Positions 1 to 5,769 of a DNA stretch of 17,757 nt are shown piece after piece. A program made the position numbers and the translations under genes. Under the pieces are notes generated by a model. That model made no database searches. It saw nothing but the letters and a program-made list of their open reading frames with translations, and was not told the origin of the DNA. The DNA is taken from positions 1-17,757 of the forward strand of contig DATGKD010000065.1 of assembly GCA_035294855.1 (NCBI GenBank), read 5' to 3'. The stretch is from DATGKD01 sp035294855 (GTDB lineage Bacteria; Actinomycetota; Acidimicrobiia; Acidimicrobiales; UBA8190). The stretch's first letter is position 1. The number at the start of each line of letters is the position of its first letter.

Positions 1-234
1 GCCCACGTTGACCACCGCCAGCGACACCTCGGCTGGGATGTCGGTGACGTGCTCGTAGACGGTGATGTCCCCGATCGAGCCGCCCTTCGAGTTGACCAGG
101 AACCACCGGTCGCCCCAGCGCTCGCCGTAGGCGGCACGCAGGCGGGCCGGATCGGCATGGCGGTTGACCGAGCCCACGAGGGCGACGGCCTTCGGGTGGA
201 AGAACTCCTCGAGATCGGCTCTCGGTTGCGCCAC
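1..234 (-). CDS. NDP-forming acyl-CoA synthetase (acetate--CoA ligase family), N-terminal fragment
   Basis: Only the first 78 codons are present; the gene runs off the left edge of the window. The chosen GTG start at 234 lies 8 nt after the SDR stop, so the gene is probably the last or next cistron of the SDR transcript. The translation begins MAQPRADLEEFFHPKAVALV and continues GSVNRHADPARLRAAYGERW. The FFxPKxVAxVGS pattern is typical of the CoA-binding Rossmann domain that opens ADP-forming acyl-CoA synthetases, where the glycine-rich turn contacts CoA. The end of the visible part (PAEVSLAVVNVG) matches the next beta strand of that domain. Members make acyl-CoA from a free acid and ATP, in the cytoplasm. 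The ATP-grasp and phosphohistidine parts are outside the window. A stand-alone CoA-binding protein is possible but less likely. Confidence 0.72.
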   Translation of the reverse strand, partial: MAQPRADLEEFFHPKAVALVGSVNRHADPARLRAAYGERWGDRWFLVNSKGGSIGDITVYEHVTDIPAEVSLAVVNVG

Positions 235-242
235 TCCGGGCG

Positions 243-1169
243 TCAGCCCCCCATCTGCAGACCAGGGGCACGCGAGCCGAAGATGAACGCGTTCACCGCC
301 GGGCCGATGTCGGCCGGCTCCCACCGGGCCGGGCCACCCTTGGGCTCGATCGTCTCGCTCAACGACCACGGCCGGTAGTGGTTGATGCGGTGGCCGACGG
401 CGCGGAAGACCTGGCCGGTCACGTGCAGGGCGTCGTCGGACGCCAGCCAGGCCACCATGGGCGCCGAGTTGGCCGGGTTCATCGGGTCGTAGTCCCCGCC
501 TTCGAGCTCGTCGGGCTCGTGGACCTCGGCGTCCTTGCGCAGCGTGGCCGTGATGCGCGTCATGCCGCCCGGCGCTACCGCGTTGGCGCGCACGCCGTAG
601 CGAGACAGCTCCAGGCTCGAGATGACGGTCAGGGCCGCGATCCCTGCCTTGGCCGCGCCGTAGTTGGCCTGCCCCACGTTGCCCTGGAGGCCCGCCGACG
701 ACACGGTGTTGACGATGGCGGCGCGCGGCTGGCGGCCCGCCTTGGACTCCTCTCGCCAGTAGACCGCGGCGTGGTGCGTCGTGGCGAACGTGCCCTTCAG
801 GTGAACGCGCACGACCGAGTCGAAGTCGCCCTCCGACATCGAGAACAGCATCGAGTCGCGCACGATGCCGGCGTTGTTCACGAGCACGTCGAGGCGTCCG
901 AAGTCCTCGACGGCCTGGCGCACGAGGTTCTGCGCCCCCGCCCAGTCGGCGACGTCGTCGTAGTTCGAGGCTGCTTCGCCCCCGCGGGCTTTGATGACCT
1001 CGACCACGTCGTCGGCGGGGCGCTTGTCGGCACCCTCGCCGTGCACCGACCCGCCGACGTCGTTGACGATCACCTTGGCGCCCTGGCGCGCCAGTTCGAG
1101 TGCCTCGCCTCGCCCGATGCCGTGCCCGGCCCCGGTGACCACGGCCACCTTGCCGTCGAGCAGTCCCAT
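243..1169 (-). CDS. SDR-family NAD-dependent 3-hydroxyacyl-CoA / hydroxysteroid dehydrogenase (HSD17B4-like)
   Basis: A 308-residue short-chain dehydrogenase. Residues 12-20 (TGAGHGIGR) form the TGxxxGxG nucleotide loop. NNAG is at 98-101, the catalytic serine at 157/158 (VSSAG), and YGAAK at 170-174 supplies Tyr170 and Lys174. The second strand ends VNDVGG, with Asp37, which favours NAD(H). The NDxGGxxxGxG stretch resembles the dehydrogenase part of peroxisomal MFE-2/HSD17B4 and mycobacterial Hsd4A, which oxidise 3-hydroxyacyl-CoAs or 17-hydroxysteroids. The inferred role is oxidation of a hydroxyacyl-CoA before C-C cleavage. The ATG at 1169 is preceded by AAGGAG about 11 nt upstream. The 179-nt gap upstream holds 9-bp tandem repeats of the putative operator half-site. 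The acyl-CoA synthetase fragment follows after 8 nt. The family call is firm; the substrate is a guess. Confidence 0.9.
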   Translation of the reverse strand: MGLLDGKVAVVTGAGHGIGRGEALELARQGAKVIVNDVGGSVHGEGADKRPADDVVEVIKARGGEAASNYDDVADWAGAQNLVRQAVEDFGRLDVLVNNAGIVRDSMLFSMSEGDFDSVVRVHLKGTFATTHHAAVYWREESKAGRQPRAAIVNTVSSAGLQGNVGQANYGAAKAGIAALTVISSLELSRYGVRANAVAPGGMTRITATLRKDAEVHEPDELEGGDYDPMNPANSAPMVAWLASDDALHVTGQVFRAVGHRINHYRPWSLSETIEPKGGPARWEPADIGPAVNAFIFGSRAPGLQMGG

Positions 1170-1191
1170 GACGTTCGCTTCTCCTTCTCTA

Positions 1192-1236
1192 TCGCTTCGG
1201 TCGTGTCAGTCGTGTCAGTCGTGTCAGTCGTGTCGG
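1192..1236. repeat. 9-bp tandem repeat upstream of the SDR gene
   Basis: On the minus strand the array reads CCGACACGA, three exact CTGACACGA units, then CCGAAGCGA, in strict 9-bp register, 23 bp upstream of the SDR start codon. CTGACACGA is identical to the first nine bases of the inverted repeat at 14838-14853 read on the minus strand. The array may therefore be a cluster of operator half-sites in direct orientation, or a slippage product. A degenerate further unit may lie at 1237-1245. Confidence 0.8.
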
Positions 1237-1249
1237 TCGTGCGGTCTCG

Positions 1250-1294
1250 GCGGCCCGGGCCGCTCGGGTCGCACGAGGCCCAGCGGCGCGCCGC
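1250..1294. repeat. Two GC-rich palindromes between the amidohydrolase and SDR genes
   Basis: GCGGCCCGGGCCGC (1250-1263) and GCGGCGCGCCGC (1283-1294) are perfect palindromes in the 179-nt space after the amidohydrolase stop (1349, minus strand). They could fold in RNA and attenuate read-through towards the SDR gene. There is no U-tract and perfect palindromes leave no loop, so I do not call them an intrinsic terminator. In DNA this GC-rich they may be incidental. Confidence 0.35.
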
Positions 1295-1348
1295 GACCGG
1301 TCGGGTTCGGTCCTCACAGATGCGACCGCGCCGGGCGGCCGGATGGGC

Positions 1349-2497
1349 TCACCCCAGCCGGTAGAACTCCCGGGCGTTGTCGCAGACCATGCGCCGGCGC
1401 TCGTCGGCCGGGACACCGCCCATCGACTCCTCCACGATCCGGCGGCTGTACGGCCAGTCGTGGCGGTGGTGGGGGTAGTCGGTCGACCACATCATGTTGT
1501 CGACGCCGATCCAGTGGCGCACCGCCACCGCGAACGGCTCGCGGATGAACGTCACCTTCCAGTTCCGGCGGAAGTACTCGCTCGGCAGCATCTGCAGCGT
1601 CGAGCCGGTCCAGGTGCGGTTGCGCCAGTAGTGGTCGTCCATGTGCTCGAGGAAGTGCGGCACCCATCCCGCCCCGCACTCCACCGCCACCATCTGCAGG
1701 TCGGGGAAGCGGTCGTAGATGCCCGAGTAGATGAACTTCGACATGAACTGCGACGCGTCGCCCACCGGGCCGCCCATCTCGGCGAGACCGATGGCGCGCC
1801 CCGCCGACGCGGCGGCCTTCTGGAACGAGCCCTTCACCCGCTTGCCGGCCTGGCGGAGACCGCTGTGGATGTGCACCGGGAGCTGCTCCTCCTGGGCCGC
1901 CTCCCAGAACGGGTCGTCCTCCGCGGAGAGGTCCGCGTTCCCCGACGGGTACGCCGAGATGATCACGCCTCGGTAGCCGGCCGCCTTGGCGTCGCGCAGC
2001 CACTTGACCGACGTCTGCACGTCGACGCCGGGCATCTGGGCGAGCCCGATGAGTCGCTCGGGGTCGGCGGCCATGAACTCGTCGTGCATCCAGGTGTTGT
2101 AGGCCTCGAGTCCGGCGAGGTGGTAGTCGTCGTCCTCCTGCGCCATGAACGCGCCCATGGTGCGCTGCGAGGGGAACAGCACCTCGGCGTCGACACCGTC
2201 GAAGTCCTGCTCCTCGATCCGCGCCTTGCCCTCGAACGAGCCCCGGAGGATGTCGTCGTAGGTGGACCCGAACCACTCGAGGTCCTCGTAGCGCTTGCCG
2301 AAACGGCCGGCGTTGGTGACGAGCCCGAGCGGCATCGGCGAGGTGCCCGGCACCAGCTCCCACGCGTCACCACCCTTGGGGTCCTTCACGAGCTTGGGCG
2401 CCCGGTCGTGGAACTTCTTCGGCAGGTACTTCAACCACATGTCCGGCGGCTCGACCACATGCCCGTCGGCCGAGATGAGCCCGTACTCGCGCCCCAT
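1349..2497 (-). CDS. Amidohydrolase_2 (ACMSD-superfamily) metal-dependent hydrolase or decarboxylase
   Basis: A 382-residue TIM-barrel protein. The first strand carries SADGHVVEPPDMW (residues 9-21), giving the Asp11-x-His13 metal pair. VHIHSG has His209/His211. VECGAGWVPHFLEHMDDHY starts at 272, where Glu273 sits at the position of the second metal histidine in ACMSD. WSTDYPHH (337-344) has the metal- or base-type Asp340. Characterised relatives decarboxylate or hydrolyse C-C bonds of keto or aromatic acids, but the exact reaction here cannot be assigned. The ATG at 2497 has a strong Shine-Dalgarno (AGGGAGGA, 2502-2509), and the operator-like repeat at 2565-2580 lies 67 nt upstream, so it probably has its own promoter. 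A paralogue sharing the HVVEPPDM block and DRAP motif is at 14901-16181. Downstream lies the SDR gene. Confidence 0.88.
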   Translation of the reverse strand: MGREYGLISADGHVVEPPDMWLKYLPKKFHDRAPKLVKDPKGGDAWELVPGTSPMPLGLVTNAGRFGKRYEDLEWFGSTYDDILRGSFEGKARIEEQDFDGVDAEVLFPSQRTMGAFMAQEDDDYHLAGLEAYNTWMHDEFMAADPERLIGLAQMPGVDVQTSVKWLRDAKAAGYRGVIISAYPSGNADLSAEDDPFWEAAQEEQLPVHIHSGLRQAGKRVKGSFQKAAASAGRAIGLAEMGGPVGDASQFMSKFIYSGIYDRFPDLQMVAVECGAGWVPHFLEHMDDHYWRNRTWTGSTLQMLPSEYFRRNWKVTFIREPFAVAVRHWIGVDNMMWSTDYPHHRHDWPYSRRIVEESMGGVPADERRRMVCDNAREFYRLG

Positions 2498-2564
2498 CGC
2501 ATCCTCCCTGCCGCCCGAGCTCCGCAGGCAGCCGCCGGCGCCCGTCGTCCGGGCACCGAGTTCT

Positions 2565-2580
2565 CTGACGTCTCCGTCAG
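2565..2580. promoter_or_regulatory. Operator-like inverted repeat, site A
   Basis: CTGACGTCTCCGTCAG has six-base inverted arms (CTGACG/CGTCAG) around four unpaired bases. It lies in the 178-nt gap between the GNAT gene and the amidohydrolase, 67 nt upstream of the amidohydrolase start. It matches the CTGAC-N6-GTCAG consensus shared with sites B and D (and C with one change). The symmetry and length suit a TetR-type dimer, but the regulator is not in the window. Confidence 0.65.
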
Positions 2581-2675
2581 CTTACTTCTGGGGTCCCGCC
2601 GGGCGAAAGCGACCGCCCGCCTCGATCGGCAGCCCTCGGGTCCCGGCGGGGCCCCGATCGCGGCGCTCCCCGGTC

Positions 2676-3212
2676 TCAGCCCGGCAGCACGAGGGTCGCG
2701 GCGTCGGGCCATGCGATCCGGAGAACCGGGCCGTCGCCCCCGCCCGCCAGGGGGCGGACCGCCCGCTCCACGACCGACCCGCCCCTGGCCCGGTAGAAGG
2801 CCTGGGCCCCCGTGTTCTGCTCGAGCACCCACAGGTACAGAGCGCGCCCCCCACCTGCCGCGAGGAGCCGCTCGGCGGTGCACGCCATGAGGCGCGACGC
2901 GATGCCCTGGCGCTGGAGGGCGTGGGAGACGTGGAGGTTGTCGAGGAGCGAGCCCCACGCCGGGTCCTCGCCGAAGATCGTGTGGGCGAAGCCGACGACG
3001 GCGCCGTCGTGCTCGGCCACCACCGTGCACGCGCGCCCGGACGGTCCGGGAACACCCAGGCGCGCGGTCCACACCGCCAGGCGGTCGGCGTCCACGTCGT
3101 GGTCGAGGAAGTGATCGTCGTACGCGCCGCGGTAGTTGCGCCGCCAGCTGTCCGCGTGCAATGCCGCGACCGCCTCGGCGTCCCGGGCCGTCGCGTCGCG
3201 GAACGTGGTCAG
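2676..3212 (-). CDS. GNAT-family N-acetyltransferase (probable CTG start)
   Basis: About 178 residues if translation begins at the CTG at 3212. The reading frame opens right after the TGA stop of the enoyl-CoA hydratase, which is in the same frame. It then reads TTFRDATARDAEAVAALHAD, a typical GNAT first strand and helix. The only standard start in frame is a TTG at 3161, which would delete that segment, so CTG is preferred. The acetyl-CoA pyrophosphate loop QRQGIA is at about residues 100-105 and the NTGAQAFYRARGG motif at about 133-145. The 3' end is TGA at 2676. GNATs transfer an acyl group from CoA to an amine; the substrate is unknown. It abuts the hydratase, implying co-transcription and translational coupling. 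The link to the catabolic pathway is unclear. Confidence 0.82.
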   Translation of the reverse strand: MTTFRDATARDAEAVAALHADSWRRNYRGAYDDHFLDHDVDADRLAVWTARLGVPGPSGRACTVVAEHDGAVVGFAHTIFGEDPAWGSLLDNLHVSHALQRQGIASRLMACTAERLLAAGGGRALYLWVLEQNTGAQAFYRARGGSVVERAVRPLAGGGDGPVLRIAWPDAATLVLPG

Positions 3213-4040
3213 TCAGAACCCCTTGAACTCCGGGGCCCGGCGCTCGGCGAACGCGCGCAGGCCCTCGCCGGCGTCCACCGTGCCGACGATGAGGTCCTGC
3301 GCCCAGGCCTCTTCGTCGAACGAGGTGGCACGGTCGGAGTCGAGCGACCGGTTGAGCAACCACTTGGCCATGCCGATCGCCTTGGTCGGCCCGGCGGCCA
3401 GCCGTTCGGCCAGCTCTCGCGCGGTCTCCTCCAGCTGGGCACGCGGGACGACGCGGTTGACGAGCCCGATGCGGGCCGCCTCGGTGGCGGGGAGGTCGTC
3501 GCCGAAGAACACGAGCTCCTTCGCCTTCTGCAAGCCGACGATGCGCGGGAGCAGGTAGGCGCCGCCGCCGTCTGGGGAGATGCCCCGCCGGACGAAGATC
3601 TCGATGAAGCGCGCCTCCTCGGCCGCGACGACCAGATCGCACGCCAGGGCGAGATGCGCCCCGATGCCCGCGGCCGTCCCGTTGACCGCGGCCACGACCG
3701 GCTTCTCGCAGTCCATGACCGCCGCCACCAGGCGCTGCGCCCCCCGGCGGATCATGCGCGCCGCGTCGCCCATGACACGGTCGGGCGCGCCGGGTGGTTT
3801 GGGCTGCGCCGGGGCGCGCCCGGCACGCAGGTCCGCGCCGGTGCAGAAGCCCTCACCGGTGGCGGTGAGCACCACGGCACCGACCTCCAGCGAGGCGCTC
3901 GCGTCCTCGAGCAGGGCGATGACGCGCTCGCGCTGGTCGGGCGTGATGGCGTTGCGCACCTCGGGCCGGTTGAGGGTGATCCACGACACCCGGTCGCTCA
4001 CGCGGTGGAGCACCTGTTCGTCGAGTGGCTGGTCCGACAC
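3213..4040 (-). CDS. Enoyl-CoA hydratase/isomerase family protein (crotonase fold, isomerase-like active site)
   Basis: A 275-residue crotonase-fold enzyme. FCTGADL (65-71) and AAVNGTAAGIGAHLALACDL (117-136) form the oxyanion hole that polarises the CoA thioester. The two catalytic glutamates of classical hydratases appear to be absent: His129 stands where the first is expected and Phe149 where the second is. SPDGGGAYLLPR (155-166) supplies Asp157, the pattern found in PaaG-type isomerases and some dehalogenases. Isomerisation, or hydrolysis, is therefore more likely than simple hydration; this alignment was made by eye. The GTG start at 4040 lies 7 nt after a -10-like CACACT, suggesting a leaderless message, with operator site B 22 nt upstream. 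It heads the minus-strand block, followed directly by the GNAT gene, and is divergent from the DUF35/thiolase operon. Confidence 0.88.
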   Translation of the reverse strand: MSDQPLDEQVLHRVSDRVSWITLNRPEVRNAITPDQRERVIALLEDASASLEVGAVVLTATGEGFCTGADLRAGRAPAQPKPPGAPDRVMGDAARMIRRGAQRLVAAVMDCEKPVVAAVNGTAAGIGAHLALACDLVVAAEEARFIEIFVRRGISPDGGGAYLLPRIVGLQKAKELVFFGDDLPATEAARIGLVNRVVPRAQLEETARELAERLAAGPTKAIGMAKWLLNRSLDSDRATSFDEEAWAQDLIVGTVDAGEGLRAFAERRAPEFKGF

Positions 4041-4047
4041 GGCGGCA

Positions 4048-4053
4048 AGTGTG
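4048..4053 (-). promoter_or_regulatory. Putative -10 element for the enoyl-CoA hydratase gene
   Basis: CACACT on the minus strand, 7 nt before the GTG at 4040. TGACGC (4071-4076, minus), inside operator site B, lies 17 nt upstream as a -35 candidate. The geometry implies a leaderless transcript with the operator covering the -35. The -10 is a weak match, so this rests mainly on spacing and on the same layout seen at sites C and D. Confidence 0.4.
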
Positions 4054-4061
4054 CCACTCGA

Positions 4062-4077
4062 CTGACGCCGGCGTCAG
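4062..4077. promoter_or_regulatory. Operator-like inverted repeat, site B (perfect palindrome)
   Basis: CTGACGCCGGCGTCAG is a perfect 16-bp palindrome, centred in the 60-bp space between the divergent hydratase (GTG 4040) and DUF35 (GTG 4101) genes, 22-23 nt from each start. It is the best example of the motif shared with 2565, 9213 and 14838. It overlaps the probable -35 elements of both promoters, so a bound dimer could shut both directions together. Confidence 0.75.
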
Positions 4078-4086
4078 TTCCGCGAG

Positions 4087-4092
4087 TAGGGT
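4087..4092 (+). promoter_or_regulatory. Putative -10 element for the DUF35-thiolase operon
   Basis: TAGGGT, with TGACGC (4063-4068, inside site B) 18 nt upstream as -35. The GTG start at 4101 is 8 nt downstream of the hexamer and no Shine-Dalgarno precedes it, as expected for leaderless initiation in actinobacteria. Confidence 0.5.
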
Positions 4093-4100
4093 CCAGGGCC

Positions 4101-4523
4101 GTGAACGACACAGACACGCAGAGCGGCGGCGCGAAACAGATCCCGGTCGTCGACTATCTCGTGCTCGGCGACCAGCCGCACCTGGTCGCCCAGGCCTGCA
4201 CGAAGTGCGGCGCGCTGTACTTCGACCGCCGTAACGCCTGCGCGCGCTGTGGAGCCCTCGAGTTCGAGCGCAAGCCGCTCTCCCCGAGCGGGGTGGTCCG
4301 GTCGTTTTCGATCGTGCACCGGGCGGCGCCCAACGTGGCCGTGCCGTACGTGTCGTCGGTGGTCGAGCTGGACGGCGGCGGCTTCGTCAAGGCGAACATC
4401 GTCGACGCCGGCGCCGACCCCGAGAAGATCGAGCTCGGCATGCCCGTCCGCTTGGTGACCTTCGCGTGCGGCACCGACGCGGAGGGGACCGAAGCGGTGG
4501 CGTTCGGCTTCACGCCCGCCTGA
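4101..4523 (+). CDS. DUF35 / Zn-ribbon OB-fold acyl-CoA-associated protein
   Basis: A 140-residue protein from GTG 4101. The reading frame stays open far upstream, but GTG 4101 is chosen because it follows the promoter and the protein then starts at the family's normal N-terminus. CTKC (33-36) and CARC (47-50) form the zinc-ribbon rubredoxin-like knuckle. From about residue 60 (SPSGVVRSFSIVHRAAPN onward) the sequence is a DUF35 OB-fold with the usual PYVSSVVELDGGGFVKANI strand pair. Such proteins have no known activity alone. In the steroid pathway, DUF35 domains bind Ltp2 or related thiolase-fold proteins and complete their CoA-ester binding site. The thiolase gene starts 25 nt downstream, so a stoichiometric complex is the natural inference. 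It is the first gene of a three-gene operon. Confidence 0.9.
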   Translation: MNDTDTQSGGAKQIPVVDYLVLGDQPHLVAQACTKCGALYFDRRNACARCGALEFERKPLSPSGVVRSFSIVHRAAPNVAVPYVSSVVELDGGGFVKANIVDAGADPEKIELGMPVRLVTFACGTDAEGTEAVAFGFTPA

Positions 4524-4548
4524 GGCACGCACCGGAAAGGAGCGACAC

Positions 4549-5769
4549 ATGGCAGACAGCGACACGAAGGACGCGGTCTGGATCATCGGGGCGGCCATGA
4601 CCCGGTTCGGGCGCTATCCCGACCAGGACTCGATCGACCTGGCGTCCACGGCCGCGCTCGACGCGCTGCGCGACGCGGACACCACCATCTTCGACGTCGA
4701 CGTGCTCGCCGCCGGGTCCCTGATGGAAGCGTCCAACATGCTGGGCCAGCGTCTCCAGAAGCAGATCGGCCAGACGGGGATCCCCGTCTACAACGTGGCC
4801 AACGCCTGTGCGACCGGGGCGACGGCGGTGCGCGCCGGCATCCTCGCCATCAAGGCGGGCGAGGCCGACGTGGCGCTCGCCGTCGGCGTCGAGCAGATGG
4901 GGAAGATGGGACTCCTCGGGCCGGCCGGCCAGGCCCGCTCCGCTCCGTCCGGCTTCACGCCGTCGGGGCGCTACGGATCGGTGATGCCCGTCGAGGGCAT
5001 CCTCGGCACCCAGCTCATGCCGGGCGTGTTCGCCCAGGCGGGCATGGAGTACGCCTCGCGTCACGACGGCGTGGGGTTCGAGCAGTTCGCCAAGGTCGCC
5101 GAGAAGAACCACGCCCACTCGGCCCTCAACCCGCTCGCGCAGTACCGCAAGGCGTTCAGCCTCGAGGAGGTCATGGGCGCCGACATGGTGGCGTACCCCA
5201 ACACGCTGCTCATGTGCTGCCCCACGGGCGACGGGTCCGCGGCGGTCGTGTTGTGCTCGGGCGCCAAGCTGAAGACGCTCGATCCCGACGTGCGGCGGCG
5301 CGCCGTGAAGATCTCCGCGTCGGTGCTCACCTCGGACCCCTTCGTCGAGTCCGACACGGCCCAGCCCGACGTGAGCACGCTCACCAAGCGGGCGGCGGCC
5401 GCGGCCTACGAGCAGGCGGGCGTGGCCCCGCAGGACCTCGACCTGGTGGAGCTGCACGACTGCTTCGCCACCGCCGAGCTCATCCACTACGAGAACCTGC
5501 AGCTGTGCGAGCCGGGCGGCGCGGGCGACTTCATCGACAGGCGGGCGCCGTGGCGCGACGGGGACACGCCGGTCAACGTGTCCGGCGGCCTCATCTCGAA
5601 GGGCCACCCCATCGGGGCGACCGGTGTGGCCAACCTCTACGAGGTGGCCACGCACCTGCGCGGCGAGGCCGGCGACCGCCAGATCGAGGGCGCCAAGGTG
5701 GGCCTGACCCACGTCATCGGCCTGGGCTCGGCCTGCGCGGTGCACGTGCTGGAGCGCGCCGCGGCGTGA
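4549..5769 (+). CDS. SCP-x-type thiolase (acetyl-CoA acetyltransferase family), apparently active
   Basis: A 406-residue thiolase-fold protein. The nucleophile Cys87 lies in NACATG (85-90). HDCFA has His303, Asp304 and Cys305. KGHPIGATG (351-359) contributes His353, and GLGSACAVH (391-399) places Cys396 near the usual second-cysteine loop. Both the nucleophile and the GHP histidine are kept, so thiolytic cleavage of a 3-ketoacyl-CoA is plausible, unlike the two other thiolase-fold proteins in the window. SCP-x/nonspecific lipid-transfer thiolases handle branched or sterol-derived acyl chains. ATG 4549 is preceded by AAAGGAG at 4536-4542. It lies 25 nt after the DUF35 gene, its probable partner, and overlaps the CoA-transferase start by 4 nt (GTGA), indicating translational coupling. 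Confidence 0.9.
   Translation: MADSDTKDAVWIIGAAMTRFGRYPDQDSIDLASTAALDALRDADTTIFDVDVLAAGSLMEASNMLGQRLQKQIGQTGIPVYNVANACATGATAVRAGILAIKAGEADVALAVGVEQMGKMGLLGPAGQARSAPSGFTPSGRYGSVMPVEGILGTQLMPGVFAQAGMEYASRHDGVGFEQFAKVAEKNHAHSALNPLAQYRKAFSLEEVMGADMVAYPNTLLMCCPTGDGSAAVVLCSGAKLKTLDPDVRRRAVKISASVLTSDPFVESDTAQPDVSTLTKRAAAAAYEQAGVAPQDLDLVELHDCFATAELIHYENLQLCEPGGAGDFIDRRAPWRDGDTPVNVSGGLISKGHPIGATGVANLYEVATHLRGEAGDRQIEGAKVGLTHVIGLGSACAVHVLERAAA

Noticed and set aside
241..256. CTGACGCC half-site (minus strand) between the SDR and synthetase genes
   Set aside because: The second half is missing (CGGAGTGG in place of GGCGTCAG), so it is not a fifth operator.
49..378. Small plus-strand frame at the left edge
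   Set aside because: It is antisense to the synthetase fragment and the SDR 3' end, and its sequence resembles no family.
2595..2651. CCCGCCGGG (2595-2603) and CCCGGCGGG (2643-2651) as a terminator after the GNAT gene
   Set aside because: The arms are 39 nt apart, have no U-tract, and such GC strings recur throughout; too weak.
3161..3215. Hydratase-GNAT fusion by stop-codon read-through
   Set aside because: Possible but unsupported; no stem-loop or known read-through context was seen, and coupling with a CTG start is simpler. Kept only as an alternative.
2295..4100. Upstream extension of the DUF35 frame
   Set aside because: It reads antisense through the amidohydrolase, GNAT and hydratase genes with shadow composition; the protein starts at GTG 4101.
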